Shown one piece after another: positions 46,101 to 59,000 of a stretch of 64,000 bases of DNA; the first letter of the stretch is position 1; each line of letters starts with the position of its first letter. The position numbers and the translations under genes are program-made. Source of the DNA: Corythucha ciliata (Eukaryota > Arthropoda > Insecta > Hemiptera > Tingidae). Under the pieces are notes generated by a model that saw only the letters and a list, made by a program, of their open reading frames with translations, was not told the origin of the DNA and did not search any database. The stretch is taken from contig CM075938.1 of NCBI GenBank assembly GCA_038030265.1, positions 18,143,009-18,207,008 on the forward strand, read 5' to 3'.

Positions 46101-47240
46101 TTCGCAGTCAAGATAACTGTAAGATCTATTTGTCGGTATCAGCGTCACGCCGTAGCCTGTTAAGAGCTGTTTAATTTTGGCACATTCAAATCACGTCCCT
46201 CTGGAACTGAAAAGGAAAGGAGTCGACGGGTGGAACGCGGGGACACCCCACTGGGAAAGTGAGGAAAATTGCACATTTCTCCCCCTCTCACCAATCAGAC
46301 TTTCTGACTCCAAGGGTTGATAAAGATACGCATAAGCAATGGTGAGTAGGGGCTAGGCACTACTTCTTCATAGCACCGTCTACCTGCTCGAAAGTGGTTG
46401 GTGAGAGTGGTGGGGGGGGGGGCGGAAGAGTTTCAGATTAGCACGGAGACAGAATTTAAATGACCCAACCCCGATAGCCATCTCTCCAACAACCCTTCTC
46501 CTTCAGACTTCTGATTTGTTAACTCGTTTCTGCCCTCCCCCTTTGCCGCTATTTTTTTTTTCTAAGCCCTTAAAAATGTTCACTATCTGTATTAAATATC
46601 TTAATACCCCCGTTTCGTTCACATTATGATCCCGGAGGGGGGGGGGAACAACTGGATTTACGTGTAAACCGCAAACATCTCTCAATAGACAAAACGCCAA
46701 ATAGAAGGATGGCTCAAATCAACAGGGAAATACGCATAAGTATAAGTTGAGTGATTATAGCAAGAGCGCCAGTTCAAGGAACTCCAGCACCGTTGAGGTG
46801 AAACCCGTATATCTCAGTGTCAGAATTTTTATATTGGATTGAACTGATAAAAAGCTACTTTTGTCCACAACTTCCTGTCGATAAGTTGGAAGACTCTTCC
46901 AACCCCCCCCCCCCTACAACTATCCACAAACGCCAACGTTGGAGATAATCTAATCGAGTTTTTATATCTGTCTCACGTTATCGCGTTGTGATAATCAGTG
47001 AGCGGTCGCTGCCCGGGAATAGAAAGAAGTAAAAACAAAATACAGAAAAAAAAAAAAAAACAACGAGCAAATCAAATGTAGTGTACCGAGCGCATGTAAG
47101 ACCATACTAATGGGGAGAGGGGTGTGCAACTAGGAGCCTTACAACGCCTCATTTTTTACTCTGAGGCCAGAACCCTGTTTTTTGAAGTTACAGGCCGGAC
47201 AATTACAGCCGATTTAAAGGATATAGACCGAGAGCTGGCG
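43200..47240. other. Non-coding stretch without recognisable genes
   Basis: AT-rich with G/C homopolymer tracts clustered at its right end: C11 46061-46071, G11 46412-46422, G10 46637-46646, C12 46903-46914. Frames up to 94 codons are present without motifs or convincing splice pairs. Confidence 0.4.
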
Positions 47241-47242
47241 AA

Positions 47243-48413
47243 ATTCAACCGGAAGAACATAGTCACGAAAGGTATGCAAAATGATGGCATTTGACCCCCT
47301 ATATACGAGTCCGGAAGTCTGCCACGCTGTACCTGGGGCCTAAGGATTTTATAGGTAATTAAAGTCCTTAATTTGGGACATGAATTTAACCAGAAGAATA
47401 TAGTCCTGAAACTAGTCTCATTCGAAAGGTTTTATGGAGCTGATTACGAATATGATCGTCTGCCGCCGTCTGCCTGGGGCATTTGCCCTCAGTGGCTCGC
47501 CAAACTCAAGAAATTCAGTAAACTTTACTTAACCGGAAGAACATAGTCCTGAAACTGGTCTTATTCGAAAGGATCTATGGAGATTATCACAAATATAATC
47601 GTCTGCTGGTGTCTGCCTGGGGCATTCGCCCTCGGTGGCCAGTCAAACTCCCTAAATCAAGGATATTAATTAACCAGAAAAACGAAGTCCGGAATATTGT
47701 CTTATGCGACAGGTTTCATGTGGCTGAATACGAAAATGATCGTCTGCCTGGGGCACTTGCCCTCAAGTGACCCGTCAAACTGCACACAAGGAAAATGATT
47801 TACCGGAAGAATATAGTCGTGAAACTAGTCTCATTCGAAAGGTTTAATAGAGCTGATTACGAATATGATCGTCTGCCGCCATCTGCCTGGGGCATTTGCC
47901 CTCAGTGGCCAGTCAAACTCCCTAAATCCAGGATATTAATTAACCGGAAGAACTAAATCCGAAAAATGGTCTTTTGCTTCAGGTTTTATGAGGCTGAATA
48001 CGAAAATGATCGTCTGCTGGTGTCTGCCTGGGGCATTTGCCCTCTGTGGCTCGCTAAACTCACATAATTTGGGAAATTTTAGTCCTGAAACTGGTCTTAT
48101 TCGATTGAATTAATGGGGATGATTACAAATGTAATCGTCTGGCGACGTCAGCCTGGTGCATTTGCCGTCGGTGGCCGGTCAAACTTCCTACATCTACGGC
48201 GACAGACGATCATATTCGTAATCAGCTCCACAAAACCTTTCGAATTAGACTAGTATTACGACTATTTTCCTCTGGTTAATCATTTTCCCTCTGTGCAGTT
48301 TGACGGGTCACTGAGGGCCCCATATAGAGCATGGCAGACTTCCGGACTCGTAAATAGGGGATCAAATGCCATCATTTTGCACACCTTTAGTGACTATGTT
48401 CTTCCGGTTGAAT
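47243..48413. mobile_element. Foldback element: ~98-bp TIRs around an array of ~140-bp repeats
   Basis: The left end 47243-47340 and the reverse complement of 48316-48413 are about 90% identical and begin attcaaccggaagaacatag. Inside are about six to seven direct units of 125-143 bp. The word tgcctggggcat occurs at 47471, 47614, 47745 (gcac), 47884 and 48025, and diverged at 48150, each preceded by a cattcgaaagg-type and a gatcgtctg-type phrase. From about 48190 one unit lies inverted and runs into the right TIR. This resembles Drosophila Foldback architecture. No coding frame; no target duplication identified. Confidence 0.75.
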
Positions 48414-48469
48414 GGGACTGTCGCTTGCTCTCGAACTAATACGAGCTACGAGCGTGTGAAATTCGTTTC

Positions 48470-49926
48470 TAAGGGGAATCCTCACGACGGCCGTATCATC
48501 TATTTTACTCCTCAACGCTGTGGAAATCAAAATATTTTAAATTTTTCAATGCGAAATCACTTGGTGGGCAACCAAAATTTGAGCTATCGAGCCCTTTTTC
48601 GATTTTTAAAATTTTCATTAATTAATTAGCGTATCAACTTGATGAAAAATTACAAAATCCATTTTTCGAGCTTATGGCACCCAGTAGGTTGTTTTTCTGT
48701 TTTCAAATCCGTCAGCATATCCAAAATTCGAGCAGTAAATCCATCGTAATCAGTCATTTAGACGATTAGCATAATATTTTATGAACGTTATGCTTATTCT
48801 CTTTGCTCAATATTTCTTCTTCTCATCACTGGCCAACGGTGCAAGTGGTGTACTTCTATAAGATCGGGTGGCAAACTTGCAATATACTGAGTACGACAAC
48901 GGGGAAATGAAGGATTTAAAATTCTACACATTGCCCAATTGAATTTCTATGAAATGACCGGGTCATTTGATGAATGTGAGTGACACACTGCCCAAATAGA
49001 CCGGGCATTGTATAGAAGGCCCTGGACATTTTTTTTTACATATTATTGCACCCAATGTGCTGTCCAGTCTCCGTTTCGACCTCAGACCTTCAGCCACCAG
49101 GGCCACTCGGTCCTGGTCTCATCAGCCCGGCAAAAGAGCCGAGCCGACGCCGATCCGAGCGATTTCATTGTATAGAGCCCAAGGTATACACATTGCCCGT
49201 AAAATACATGTATACTGTTGTTCTGTGATTTCTGGTCTATGATTACCAAAGTGATTTTGAGTTTCAAATGAGTTGATTACATTCCATTTTACTTTTAAAA
49301 TGCTAGAAAGTGATAAGTTTCGGGATTAGGCGACGTTTCCTGCGATGGGCTGCCTTGGCAAAAATTTGGCACTACGACCTTATTTGGTTTAAAATTCATA
49401 ACTCAGCACTGGATTGAGAAAATTTCAAGTACCACTCGATCAAGAATTAAATTGTCTACAACTTTGGTATAATAACATTTTCCAATCGGAGCAGTCACTT
49501 TCAACCTACAGGCGTTGAAAGTTGAGGGGAGATTAGCGAAGATGGTGAACATTGCATATGTTTGACTGGCGATTGCGACTGAATGTATCAACCGATTTGC
49601 ATGTCTCAAACGGCATTCAACGCGAAATTTAATGCTCTTTGAAAGTGGAAATAGTAGTGGCATTTCTTGTAGCATGCGTAATTTTCGAGTTACACGTGAA
49701 AAACATGCGAAAATTGAGTGGTTATTAGGCTCTCAAATCTAAAGCACAACCTAGAAACCGTCTCAAACTTATAAATTCGTTATTCAGGACCACTGAGAGG
49801 GATTAAAACGATTTCCAGCTCTCGAACAATTTTTATGGGCTAGGGCAATTTTTGCACTAATTTTCCTGGGCTAAACGGCGTTGAGGAGTAAAATAAACGA
49901 TACGGCCGTCGTGAGGATTCCCCTTA
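48470..49926. mobile_element. 1.46-kb non-autonomous element with ~52-bp TIRs
   Basis: The left taaggggaatcctcacgacg then gccgtatcatctattttactcctcaacgc is mirrored at 49875-49926 with three or four mismatches. The interior is AT-rich; a 90-codon minus frame at 49403-49675 shows no transposase motif. The left end lies 56 bp from the foldback element. The superfamily is undetermined and no duplication is visible at the borders. Confidence 0.75.
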
Positions 49927-50099
49927 AGGCACCAAACCTTTTTTTAGGCTCATACAGTAGCACCGACACTATAACCATGGTGATAGCAGCCGCTACACGC
50001 TGCGAAGTAAACAGAAGAAAGACAAGTGTTGTCAAAACCGAAGAAGGAAGGAAGAATCGGTTCTCTGGTCAGACATGTTTAAAGTACGAAAATCACAGT

Positions 50100-50918
50100 T
50101 TGAATGTCGATATTGACATTTTCTAGGGTGAAATTGGCGTATTCGAGGACGAAATTGACAGTTTGTAGGATTGAAATCGATAGGTTTGATGACGAAATTG
50201 ACTGTTTTGACTGACGAAATTGGCCTTCATTGACAGTTTCATGGACAAAATCAACAGTTTATATATAGGACAAAATTGGCTATGAAAAAAAAAAAAAACA
50301 ACAAAATAAGAAAATAGAAAATATTTGCAATTATTTTAGACTCTGATAGCTAGTCCGCCAAACTATTCCTAGGGCCGAACGGTCAGTTTGCCATTTTCAG
50401 GTAGTGAGAAGTCACTTTGGTTATTTTAGAAGCGCGAATCGTCAGTTTTGCCATTTTCAAGGTGCGAGTAATCATTTTAAGCATTTCCAGTCATTTGAAC
50501 TATTTTTCGAGCGTGAATAGTCCTTTAGACTTTTTCCAGAGAACCAATCGTCAGTAAAGTCAAATTTAGGGTGCGAACAGGGTTAGTTTAGCAATTTATA
50601 TCAGGCACAAATCGCCAGATTTTTTTTTTTTTTGTACAAATGGACTGTTTTGTCATTTTTCAAAGCGCTGATCGTCAGTTTTGCCATTTTAGAGCACGAA
50701 TGGTCATTTTTCGAGCGTGAATTGTCAGCTCGAATATTTTGAGTGCACTAATTGCCAGTTAATAGCTATTTTAAAGTAGCAAATCGTCAGTTTTACTATT
50801 GAGGGGCGCAAATAGTCGATTTAGTTGTTTTTAGCCATTTTTAGTTGAGCGAAGCCGCAAATAGTCCATGAAAACCTACGTATGGTCATTTTTTTGGGCA
50901 CAGATCAGTCATTTTAGC
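50100..50918 (+). repeat. Degenerate array, family F4 (left part)
   Basis: It begins with gacgaaattgacagttt-type units and from 50.36 kb has gcgaatcgtcagttttgcc and attttcaaggt units of about 30 bp. A hAT-like element interrupts it at 50919; the array continues at 51656-51830 (gaattgtcagtttagccattt). Confidence 0.6.
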
Positions 50919-51655
50919 TAGAGGTGTGACGTGACAGCTTTTGTCGGTCACAGTGACAACTAGCTCCGGTGACTGTGCAGTCACTGTGACAAAAACCAGT
51001 GATTTTGTCACTTAAGTGACTACTGCAGCATTTCGTTTGAGCATATGCCTAATGTCACCGGACTCGCCGGTATCTCTGTGAATTTCATTCCCAAACCCAA
51101 CAAAGCCAATTAATAGGGCAAATGAGAGACACGATTTCGCAAATCAATTTTGTTTGCATCGGTTATAAAAAAAAAAAATCTTTTTCTAAGAAGTTGTCCG
51201 TGGAAAACTCCTGTGAACGTCAAACCAACAGCCTCAAATGCAAACATGAAGGTGAGTCATGGCTCAAAAACTGCAATGCACGAATTTACATAGGAAGGTG
51301 TTTTAACAAAAGTAAAATTATACAAGATCACCGTAGCACAGATCATGGAAAACGAAGTGTATAAAAATGTATTACCTTCACTAAAGGTTCAATACTAACG
51401 ATAAGTCCTAGAAAAGTCAGCAGACAAGGGATAGACTTGGGGAGAATGCTACTGAGTTCATTGGGGCGATAGAGGAACTGGTAAAGTGCTATGTGGTGAC
51501 GGCTCCAATATTTTAATTCAAGAGACTCTAGCGCAGTGAAGCGATAGAAGTGACGAATGAAGAGGCGATATAAATGATGTCCACGTCACCGGAGCCAACA
51601 GTGACAGAGTAGTCACAGTGACAAAATCACCGACAATGAAATCACACCTCACCTA
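50919..51655. mobile_element. hAT-like element (737 bp) with perfect 8-bp TSD
   Basis: attttagc occurs immediately on both sides (50911-50918, 51656-51663). The termini are tagaggtgtgacgtgacag and, from the right, taggtgaggtgtgatttc. Inner inverted blocks include gtcactgtgac and ctccggtgac. An 8-bp duplication plus TAGAGGTG/TAGGTGAGGTG ends fit hAT elements. An 80-codon frame at 51122-51364 contains LKCKHEGE, NCNARIY and a later H-x4-H, loosely like a FLYWCH/BED finger, but this is weak. The insertion is in an F4 array, so it is younger than the array. Confidence 0.75.
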
Positions 51656-51949
51656 ATTTTAGCCACTCTCGAGTGGCGAAAAAGTCCCTGACGCTTGGCA
51701 AGGAGCGCGGTCGACCGCAGTTTGTCCATTTTCAGACGGAAACACTTTGAAGATTGAAATTTTTATGGCGTTTGGGGGGTATGAATTGTCAGTTTAGCCA
51801 TTTTCAATGGCGTGCGGAATTGTCCATTTGGCCATTTCCCACCCGTATGAACATCCCGAGAGGTGGGTGGACCCTTTTTCCAGAATTCTACTACACCCCA
51901 ATAAAAATGGTTTCGGCACCGCTCTAAACTCTATAAACGTTCTAAAGAG

Positions 51950-52960
51950 TTCAGCCAAGAGACGTTGTTCAACCTTGACCCAACAAAGTTCGCATAAGAG
52001 CCCAATTCACGAAATGTCACCCATAAAAGAACCAAAACCCAAAAATTGGTGTTCTAAGGCACAAAATCCGGAAATTTCGTACTTTAGCAGAGCCAGCTTT
52101 TCGAAATCCTGCTTACAAAGGACAAACCCGAAAACTGTGATTTTTTTATATTTGCCTAGAGCCAAACCATGGGATTTCACTTTTCAGGCACTGAATCCGC
52201 AGAATTTCGCCAACATAAGAGCCAAACCCGCAAAATTGACTGTTTTAAAGTCAGAATCCGCAAAGTTTCGGGAACAAAAGAGCCAAACACGCAAAATTGA
52301 CTTTTTCAGGCGCAGAATCCGCGATATTTTATACACGAATTAAACACGTTTAAATTAAATGTTTCAAAGAGTATTTGGATTTTGAGAGAAGTTTGGATTT
52401 CTGAGAGAGCCAACACCTCTCAGGTTTCCAAAGGCCAAACCCGTTAAATTGTATATTTTAACTACTACTACTATACTAATGAAATTTGCGTTTTCAGGCG
52501 GCGAATCTACAGAATACCGTCCCATAAATGAGCCAAACCACGTGGATTTGTATTTAATGGGCCGAACCTGTGAAATTGTGTTTCTTAAAGAGTGAAATCT
52601 TCGAATTTTCACTATTTAAGGCGTCGAATCCACCTAAAGCCCCTGAAAAGAGCAAACCTCTCGAAATCGGGCTTTTAAAGAGGCCAATCTGTGAAATATG
52701 ATTTTTGGATCCGAATCAGCAACATATCGTTCTTAGAAGAGCATGCAGGATTACATTTTTTAAAGAGTCAATATCGCCGACCAGTCAATATCGAGCCGCC
52801 AATATCCCGAAAATTGTTGATGAGGGGACGAGACCGTGACTTAGCGTTTCCGTAAGAGACTAACCCGAGAGATTTGGTTCTTCCGGTTCTGCATCCAGGA
52901 AATTTCGTTTCTCGAAGAGTCAACTACGCGATTTTTTAAAGAGCCGAACAGGGACGTATA
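51950..52960 (+). repeat. Degenerate array, family F1, ~61-bp two-part unit
   Basis: Two half-units alternate: agccaaacccgcaaaattga and ggc(g/a)cagaatccgcgaaatttcg. Neighbouring copies at 52221 and 52282 are 61 bp apart. The 178-codon frame at 51807-52343, the longest here on the plus strand, lies mostly in this array and is repeat-derived. Confidence 0.7.
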
Positions 52961-53059
52961 GCCAGCCCTTGATCCAGGGGTGGGCAAAAGATGTCGGATG
53001 TTCAAGAGCAGAGGTCGCCAACCTTTTTATCACCCCGCCGACCCCCGAAGCCTAATTTG

Positions 53060-54170
53060 AGGCCACTACGGCCCCTAAAATTTCACTCTATAAAACAAGC
53101 GGGTTTAACCCAAGCCGATGAAAAACTAATGATATTACCAAAACCGACCACTCTGAATTAAAAACTGCCGACTTTATCCCTCAAGTGGCGATTTTACTCA
53201 AAAAAACGTTCGATTTCTTGTCAAAGTTGAGGTGTCGTCCCCCCACCACCACTGAAGACTTCACTACAAAACTGGCGATTTTAAACTACAACTTTTCCGT
53301 TTTATTTAAAAAATGAATATTTTACATCCAAAACGACAATTTCCACCAAAATTATATATTTTACTCCAAAACTGACAATGCTACGCTTCAAATTTTTAAT
53401 CCCGAAACTTTCGACTTCATCCCAAAAACTTTCCTCTACTGACTATTTTACCCCATAACAAGCGTCTCCCCCCCCCCCTCAAGATCATTTTACCTCAAAA
53501 ACTGGATATTTTACTTCAAAACTGACAATATCTTAGCAAAGCTGGCTGTGATACATTCCTTAAATAGATGATTTTACGCCAAACCTATAACGACTCTGTC
53601 TTGAAAACTGCGGCGATTTCAACACAAAACTGACGATTACAAGCCAAAACTGAAGATTTCACTGCAATACAGGTGATTTTACCTTAAAACTAACTTTGTC
53701 AGTTTTCCCTCAAAAAGTAAAATGTACCCCGAAACTGGAGGTTTTCCTCAAAACCGGCAATTTTACCACAAAACTGACGAGTTTTAACCTAAAACAGTCC
53801 ACGAAACTGAAAACTAATGTTTTCTCTGCAGGACTGGCGATTTCACCTTGAAAAAAAAATTTAGTGGGTTTACCTAAATTAATGGCTCGAAATTTTATAG
53901 CTCAAAATGGTTTCTAAAATGAGTTCAAATTTCCTTTTATCCTTGAGGTGAGCTTAAGAGCTTGTACCCCAATGAAAATTTAGCATTTTGCATACAAAAA
54001 CGTTTAAAAGTAAACCCTTAACAACGATTAAACGGATATTGTCGACCCGGCCCTTAAGCGCCAAAATGGCGATTTTAGCATAGAAATGGAGATTGGGAAA
54101 AAACTGGCAATTTTACCGCACTAAGCTGGGGATTTCAGGTGATTTTTTTGTTCAGAGGAGCAAAATCTAA
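53060..54170. repeat. Degenerate array, family F6 (~22-bp unit)
   Basis: Units vary on gattttaccccaaaactggc. Clear pairs such as those near 53492-53535 are spaced 22 bp. A C11 tract (53468-53478) lies inside it. Confidence 0.65.
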
Positions 54171-54199
54171 GACTTTTTTTTTTTTAACCGTCTAAAATC

Positions 54200-57100
54200 T
54201 GGGTATTCTGTCCGTAACGTTTGAAACTGATATGGAGTGCTTATAGAATGCCTTGAAACCGATATTTTGGGATTCCTTAATACCTAAAACACGGTTTTGG
54301 AATCATTAAAATCGACGTTAAAATACAACATAAAAGTTTCTGTTGCTTCAACGTTGCAAATATCGCGTCTTGGGATTTGGAACCGGATAACTCGGCACAA
54401 GAATGAAGGGGGGAATATTCTGGAGGACAAGGCGAGGTGGTGCACCGCGTGGAAAAAACGCAAGAACCCCCCCCCCTCTCTCTCATCATTTTGAGCTTTT
54501 CTCGAAGCCAAGTGGTGACAGAGCGCTTCTAATTTCCTGTATAGTGATACTGCCTCCTCCACCTTACGCTAAAAAGTCACCAAGGAGAAGGCGGGATGTT
54601 AGCGGTCTTGTATAAGCACAGCAGAGCAGGTAAAGAAGAAGGGTGAGGAGAGGCCAAAGAAATTACCACCGCCCCCCTTACCATTCACATCGTTTCCTTT
54701 CCTTTTTCGTGTGAACGCTTTTAAAAAAGGAATGATTATGGTGTTGCGTGAGGCAAGGGGGTACGAGAGTGAGAGAGAGAAAAAAAGGGTAGCGCGACGA
54801 CGATACCGACTGAAATATGGGCCCCTAGTCTAATAGGGAGACCGCCTATCAATGATTTATTAGATATTTTTATCTGTCAGGGCGCGGGTGTGAGAAGAGG
54901 GGGTGGGGTTTCTTAGATGAGCATGGGTTACGGAGGCAGATTAGAAGAGGGTGGGTGGGTGGCAAGGTAATGATCCGCCATTAGGAAAAGGCCCTTTTCT
55001 TTTCGCCCGTCGGTATAAATTTGGCGAGAGAGATAGCGAGCTTCGATAAGGCAGATATTGATGGGTTCGAGAGGTGGCGGGGGGGTAAAAGTCTTTATCA
55101 GACTCGGAGAGACATCCATATGCGGACACGTTAGCTGTAAAAAAAAAAAAAAAAAAAAAAAAAATAGAGAGAGTGTGTGGTGCTGTTGAGTGTGGGGGGT
55201 GGTGAAGAGAGGGGCTGGAAAAAAAGAAAAAGATGGGAAAAAGCAGAAGCGTATTAGTGATTCGCAACGGAAAAGCCACGATGTGCATAGGTTCTGATAA
55301 AGTCAAAAGAGAAGCAAATGGGGGAAGGATGTTGTCAAGCTCTCAATATCATATTTTCGGCTTGATATTTGAAAATTCGGCCTCTCGTTCTTCCATCTCT
55401 CACAGATGGAAGACATAACTTAACTTAACATAACTTTTTAAGGCGCCACAAGAATTACAATGCATTTGTCATTTTTAAATCGACAATCGCAAGTGTCTTT
55501 TCCTGTTTCGCTCTTTTTTCAAGATCCTCCAAGTTAAAGAAGAAAGAACAATGGTAATCTGACAATGGTGTCGGCCACTCGAAACATTTTTGAAGAACGG
55601 CACCGGCAGATTTCGTCTTTTAATAATTGCCACTCATTCATTCTAATAATAAAAAAAAAATATGGAGGAAAAAAGATAGGACCTTAGAGCTAACATCCCC
55701 AATGCTGACTGAAGCCCTTGTCAGCTTTTCACCAACTTGGAACAAAAGCTTATCCGGTTCCCTTTCACAATGCCCACTCGCTTATTCTTTCCGTATAGAG
55801 AAAGGTGGGATCAATTTTTAAAGAATGATACGTACATTACCCCTCCACTCCTTCTCAGTATCGTAATGAACTTTCTTCCGATATTTTTGTGGGAATTATT
55901 GCAAATTATATAACTTTTCCCTGAAGGTGAATTTAGCGAGTATAAAAATGAACGATCTTGGTGATAAATCGAGATAAATTAATCCTCTTCAAAGATTAAT
56001 ATTTAAAAATAATAATTGAACGAGATAAGGTTTTTTCGCTGTGCAGACGACGCTAAAATAATGGGGAGATCATTCAAAAAGAATGAAAAGTTTTAAAACT
56101 TGGGAAGAGATATGAGTTTATGACAAATATGCGTTTCTCGCCCATCTTTCTCCCCCAGTTTTTCTCAAAACGTAAAATAAAAGGATGAAGGAGATAAGTG
56201 AAAATTCCCCGAGGCACCGTCATTTGTTCATAGAGTTTAAAAAGGGAAAGCTGTGGTCATGGGACATCATTTGTCCGTCGAAAATTCGTCTACCAATTAA
56301 TCCGAAAATTATGGTCATTTATTTTGCCCCCCCTTCCTCCCCCTTCATCAGGAAGAAAAGTGAGTCCTTCTCGAAGACAAACACGGAACTCGAACTGTGC
56401 CAACACGAGCAGATGCGCACAGTATACATCAACGTTGGCGTTTTTAGTTGACTTACATCTTCACGATGGGGGGAATTTATCACAGCACACCATCCTCACC
56501 CCCTCCCCCTCAACCAACTCACGTTCCCGCCTCCGGTCTATCCATCGTACGGGGAGGAAAAGAGGCCGCGATGCTGTTGAAGAGGAGAAAAGCGCGATGT
56601 GAAGGAGGAAGAGAGAACGGTGAGAGGAGTTGTGTTTCTTAGCGCGAGCGATATTTCCACGCTACGGTGTCAAGACTACGCCCGTCTCTTGTCTCAGATA
56701 TAAATCTTTTCGATCCGTCATCTTTTTCCCTCTCTCTCTCTCACTCTCTCCGCCTCCTGAAACTTGAGAGAAAATCGTATGCCTGCGAAATATGAGTTTT
56801 CTTACCTTGGGAATTTTGGAATTTTTTGGGCATCTAACGGACATTTTCCGAAAAATCAGAGTGAGAGTAATGAAATTTGTATAGCTGTGCTGGGTTGAAA
56901 GTATCAAGTAGAGTTCAGAGTCGTAGGCGGCAGATCCACTGTCACAGGGCCAGGCCATCATCGCGTAGTGAGAGTCCCCCCCCCCTTCTCTATGTTACGC
57001 CCAGACTCGAAGTGACACGTTACCACCATTTCTTCCGACCGTTATCATAATAATAATAATCGTATAATCACCTAGAGAAGAAGAAGTAACCCAAGAATGA

Positions 57101-57300
57101 AGAGAGCTCTTATTGGTAGGATGTCGGCCGAGAAAGTGGTGGGGTGGTAAGATGTAGGAAGGTCTCAACCGTCCGACCATTCTACAGTGGGATCCTACCG
57201 AATTCTTTCTCCTACAAGCGTGTGTGGGGGCCTTAAACCGAGAAATACAGCCGGTTCGAGTTCCGAGCCCTGTCAAAACGCAACAGAGTTTTATGTCCCG
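54200..57300. other. Non-coding stretch without recognisable genes
   Basis: It contains an A27 run (55138-55164) that could be a retroposon tail but has no recognisable source, C10 tracts at 54467-54476 and 56976-56985, and GA-rich DNA. An exon-like pair on the minus strand near 56810 would need a 49-nt intron and is not accepted. Confidence 0.4.
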
Positions 57301-57439
57301 TCAGCGCCCCTTGAAGTGACCCAAAACCGCGCGATTTCCTCGGCCTTAGAGAGCGAGCCAACGAGGTCGAGGCTCATATACTCAAACTTCAGACCTCAAC
57401 CAAACGAGGCACACAGCTACCAAAAACACAGTGAGAACC

Positions 57440-58330
57440 CCTTCAAAAGCTTTGCCTGATCGTAAGTATGCCTCGATTCTCCGTACCAACAAACGAATAA
57501 GAACCAGGTTCAGAATCTCCTTAGCAAGATAACGCGGTTTCGTCCAATTTTAAATGTTGGCCATTTTCGTCAAATTCACCCTGAGTAATTTTTTGGAGTG
57601 TTTCTATTTGAGCCGGACGCGGTTTATGAGCCCCTCGGCCATCGAAGACGCCGAAAGGGAAGAAAGACGGATCCAGGATTTTGCCAAGGGAGGGGTACTC
57701 GATTTGCATTCATCTTTTTCTACAGACTCTAAAAGGCCTATCGAAGCTAGTCCTTAGACTTTCGTATGGCCAAAAAAGACGGCATTACAGTTATATAATC
57801 CCCTCAAAATATATATGGCACGTCTGATATCGAAAACTGATTCGCAGAGTCGAGAAACCCCAAAATCAACCCAAGGGGTTCGTTCAATGTTTAATTTTGG
57901 CAATTTCCGCCAAAATTGAGAAGTGGTTGACCTTCTACAATTTTTGGGGAGTTTTTCCGAAGTGTTTCTATTTAGGCTGGACGCCGCCGTCTATGAGCGC
58001 CTAATACAATCAATTGAAAAATGCAGCCGATCCTGCTCAAAATCGCACCTCAGAGGCCAAAAATTAGCGTTTCGCGAAGTGATTGGTTTCTGCCGATCTT
58101 CTTATGACTCAAGCGAAGTTGAGCCTCAATCGTCGACTTCATTCAGGCCTGTCGATCAAGTGGCCACAGCGTGCGGGGAAATTCGTGTGCCCCCCCTCCC
58201 CTAGACCGAGCCAAGTCAGCCAACAACGGTGTGGCATCACAGTAAGAGCTAAGAACCCATTCAACGTCTCGTCTGATCGAAAATTGTCCTTTTCAAGAAA
58301 CATAAGTATAATAGGTATAAGCGGTTTCGT
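57440..58330 (+). repeat. Dispersed repeat, two diverged copies
   Basis: The text from 57535 (gcggtttcgtccaatttt ... gtgtttctatttgagccgga) recurs diverged at 57885-57990 (aattttggcaatttccgcc ... gtgtttctatttaggctgga). A third partial copy starts near 58320 (gcggtttcgtccaactt). Similar phrases lie near 41.5 kb. Confidence 0.45.
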
Positions 58331-58429
58331 CCAACTTAAAAATGTTAGGGACAAACTGATGGGAGTGGGTGATAGGGGGTAGGCAGAGGGTGAATAACTG
58401 GATTCATCAAGCTTAATGCGCTGATTGGC

Positions 58430-59000
58430 CTCTAAAAACAAAAAGGCCCCAAAACTTGCAATTTCTTAAAAAACAAGACCCAAAACTTGCTGTGCGGATA
58501 TTGAGCCAAGAAACTTGATAGAAATTCGACAGGTTTTTGGTAACGGCCAGTCTGGTTTCCACCGCCAAAAAACAGGCCCAGAAACTGGCACTAGAATTAA
58601 GACAAGGAATTCATTGATATATAGCTCCGAATGACGTAATTTTGTGACTGTCGGGGCGATCTCGGGGCTGGGGCGCGGGGGAAACAGCCATGCAGTTAAA
58701 AAACGGGTGCCAAAACTTGCAATTTCGACGAAAGTAAGAACCAAATTTTGTAATTTCGTTGAAAGTTAGACCCGAAACTTCCTGTTTCGTTGAAATTATG
58801 ACCCGAAACTAGCAATTTCGCATAAATTAGTGAACGAATTTTTGTAATATCGCTGAAATTAAGACCTGAAAGACGCGTATTCGGCCGTGGAGCTTCTGGC
58901 TGGGTATTGGTCAGTCAGCAGTCTCTTGGCCTCTATTAGGACCAGCTAGCCTTTTGGATCCCCTGCCACGAAAAAGGCCCCAAAACTTGCAATTTTGCTT
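58430..59000. repeat. Degenerate array, family F3
   Basis: Units such as ggccccaaaacttgcaatttc and aaattatgacccgaaactagc recur about ten times. Confidence 0.6.

Noticed and set aside
51807..52343. 178-codon plus-strand frame, the longest on that strand
   Set aside because: Most of it is translated from the F1 degenerate array; the repeat units lack stops in this frame and no motif is present.
55138..55164. A27 run as a processed-pseudogene tail
   Set aside because: No coding or repeat body recognised upstream and no flanking duplication found.
56770..56850. Minus-strand exon pair with AAG|GTAAGA and TTTCAG
   Set aside because: The implied intron is only 49 nt and the exons carry no motif.
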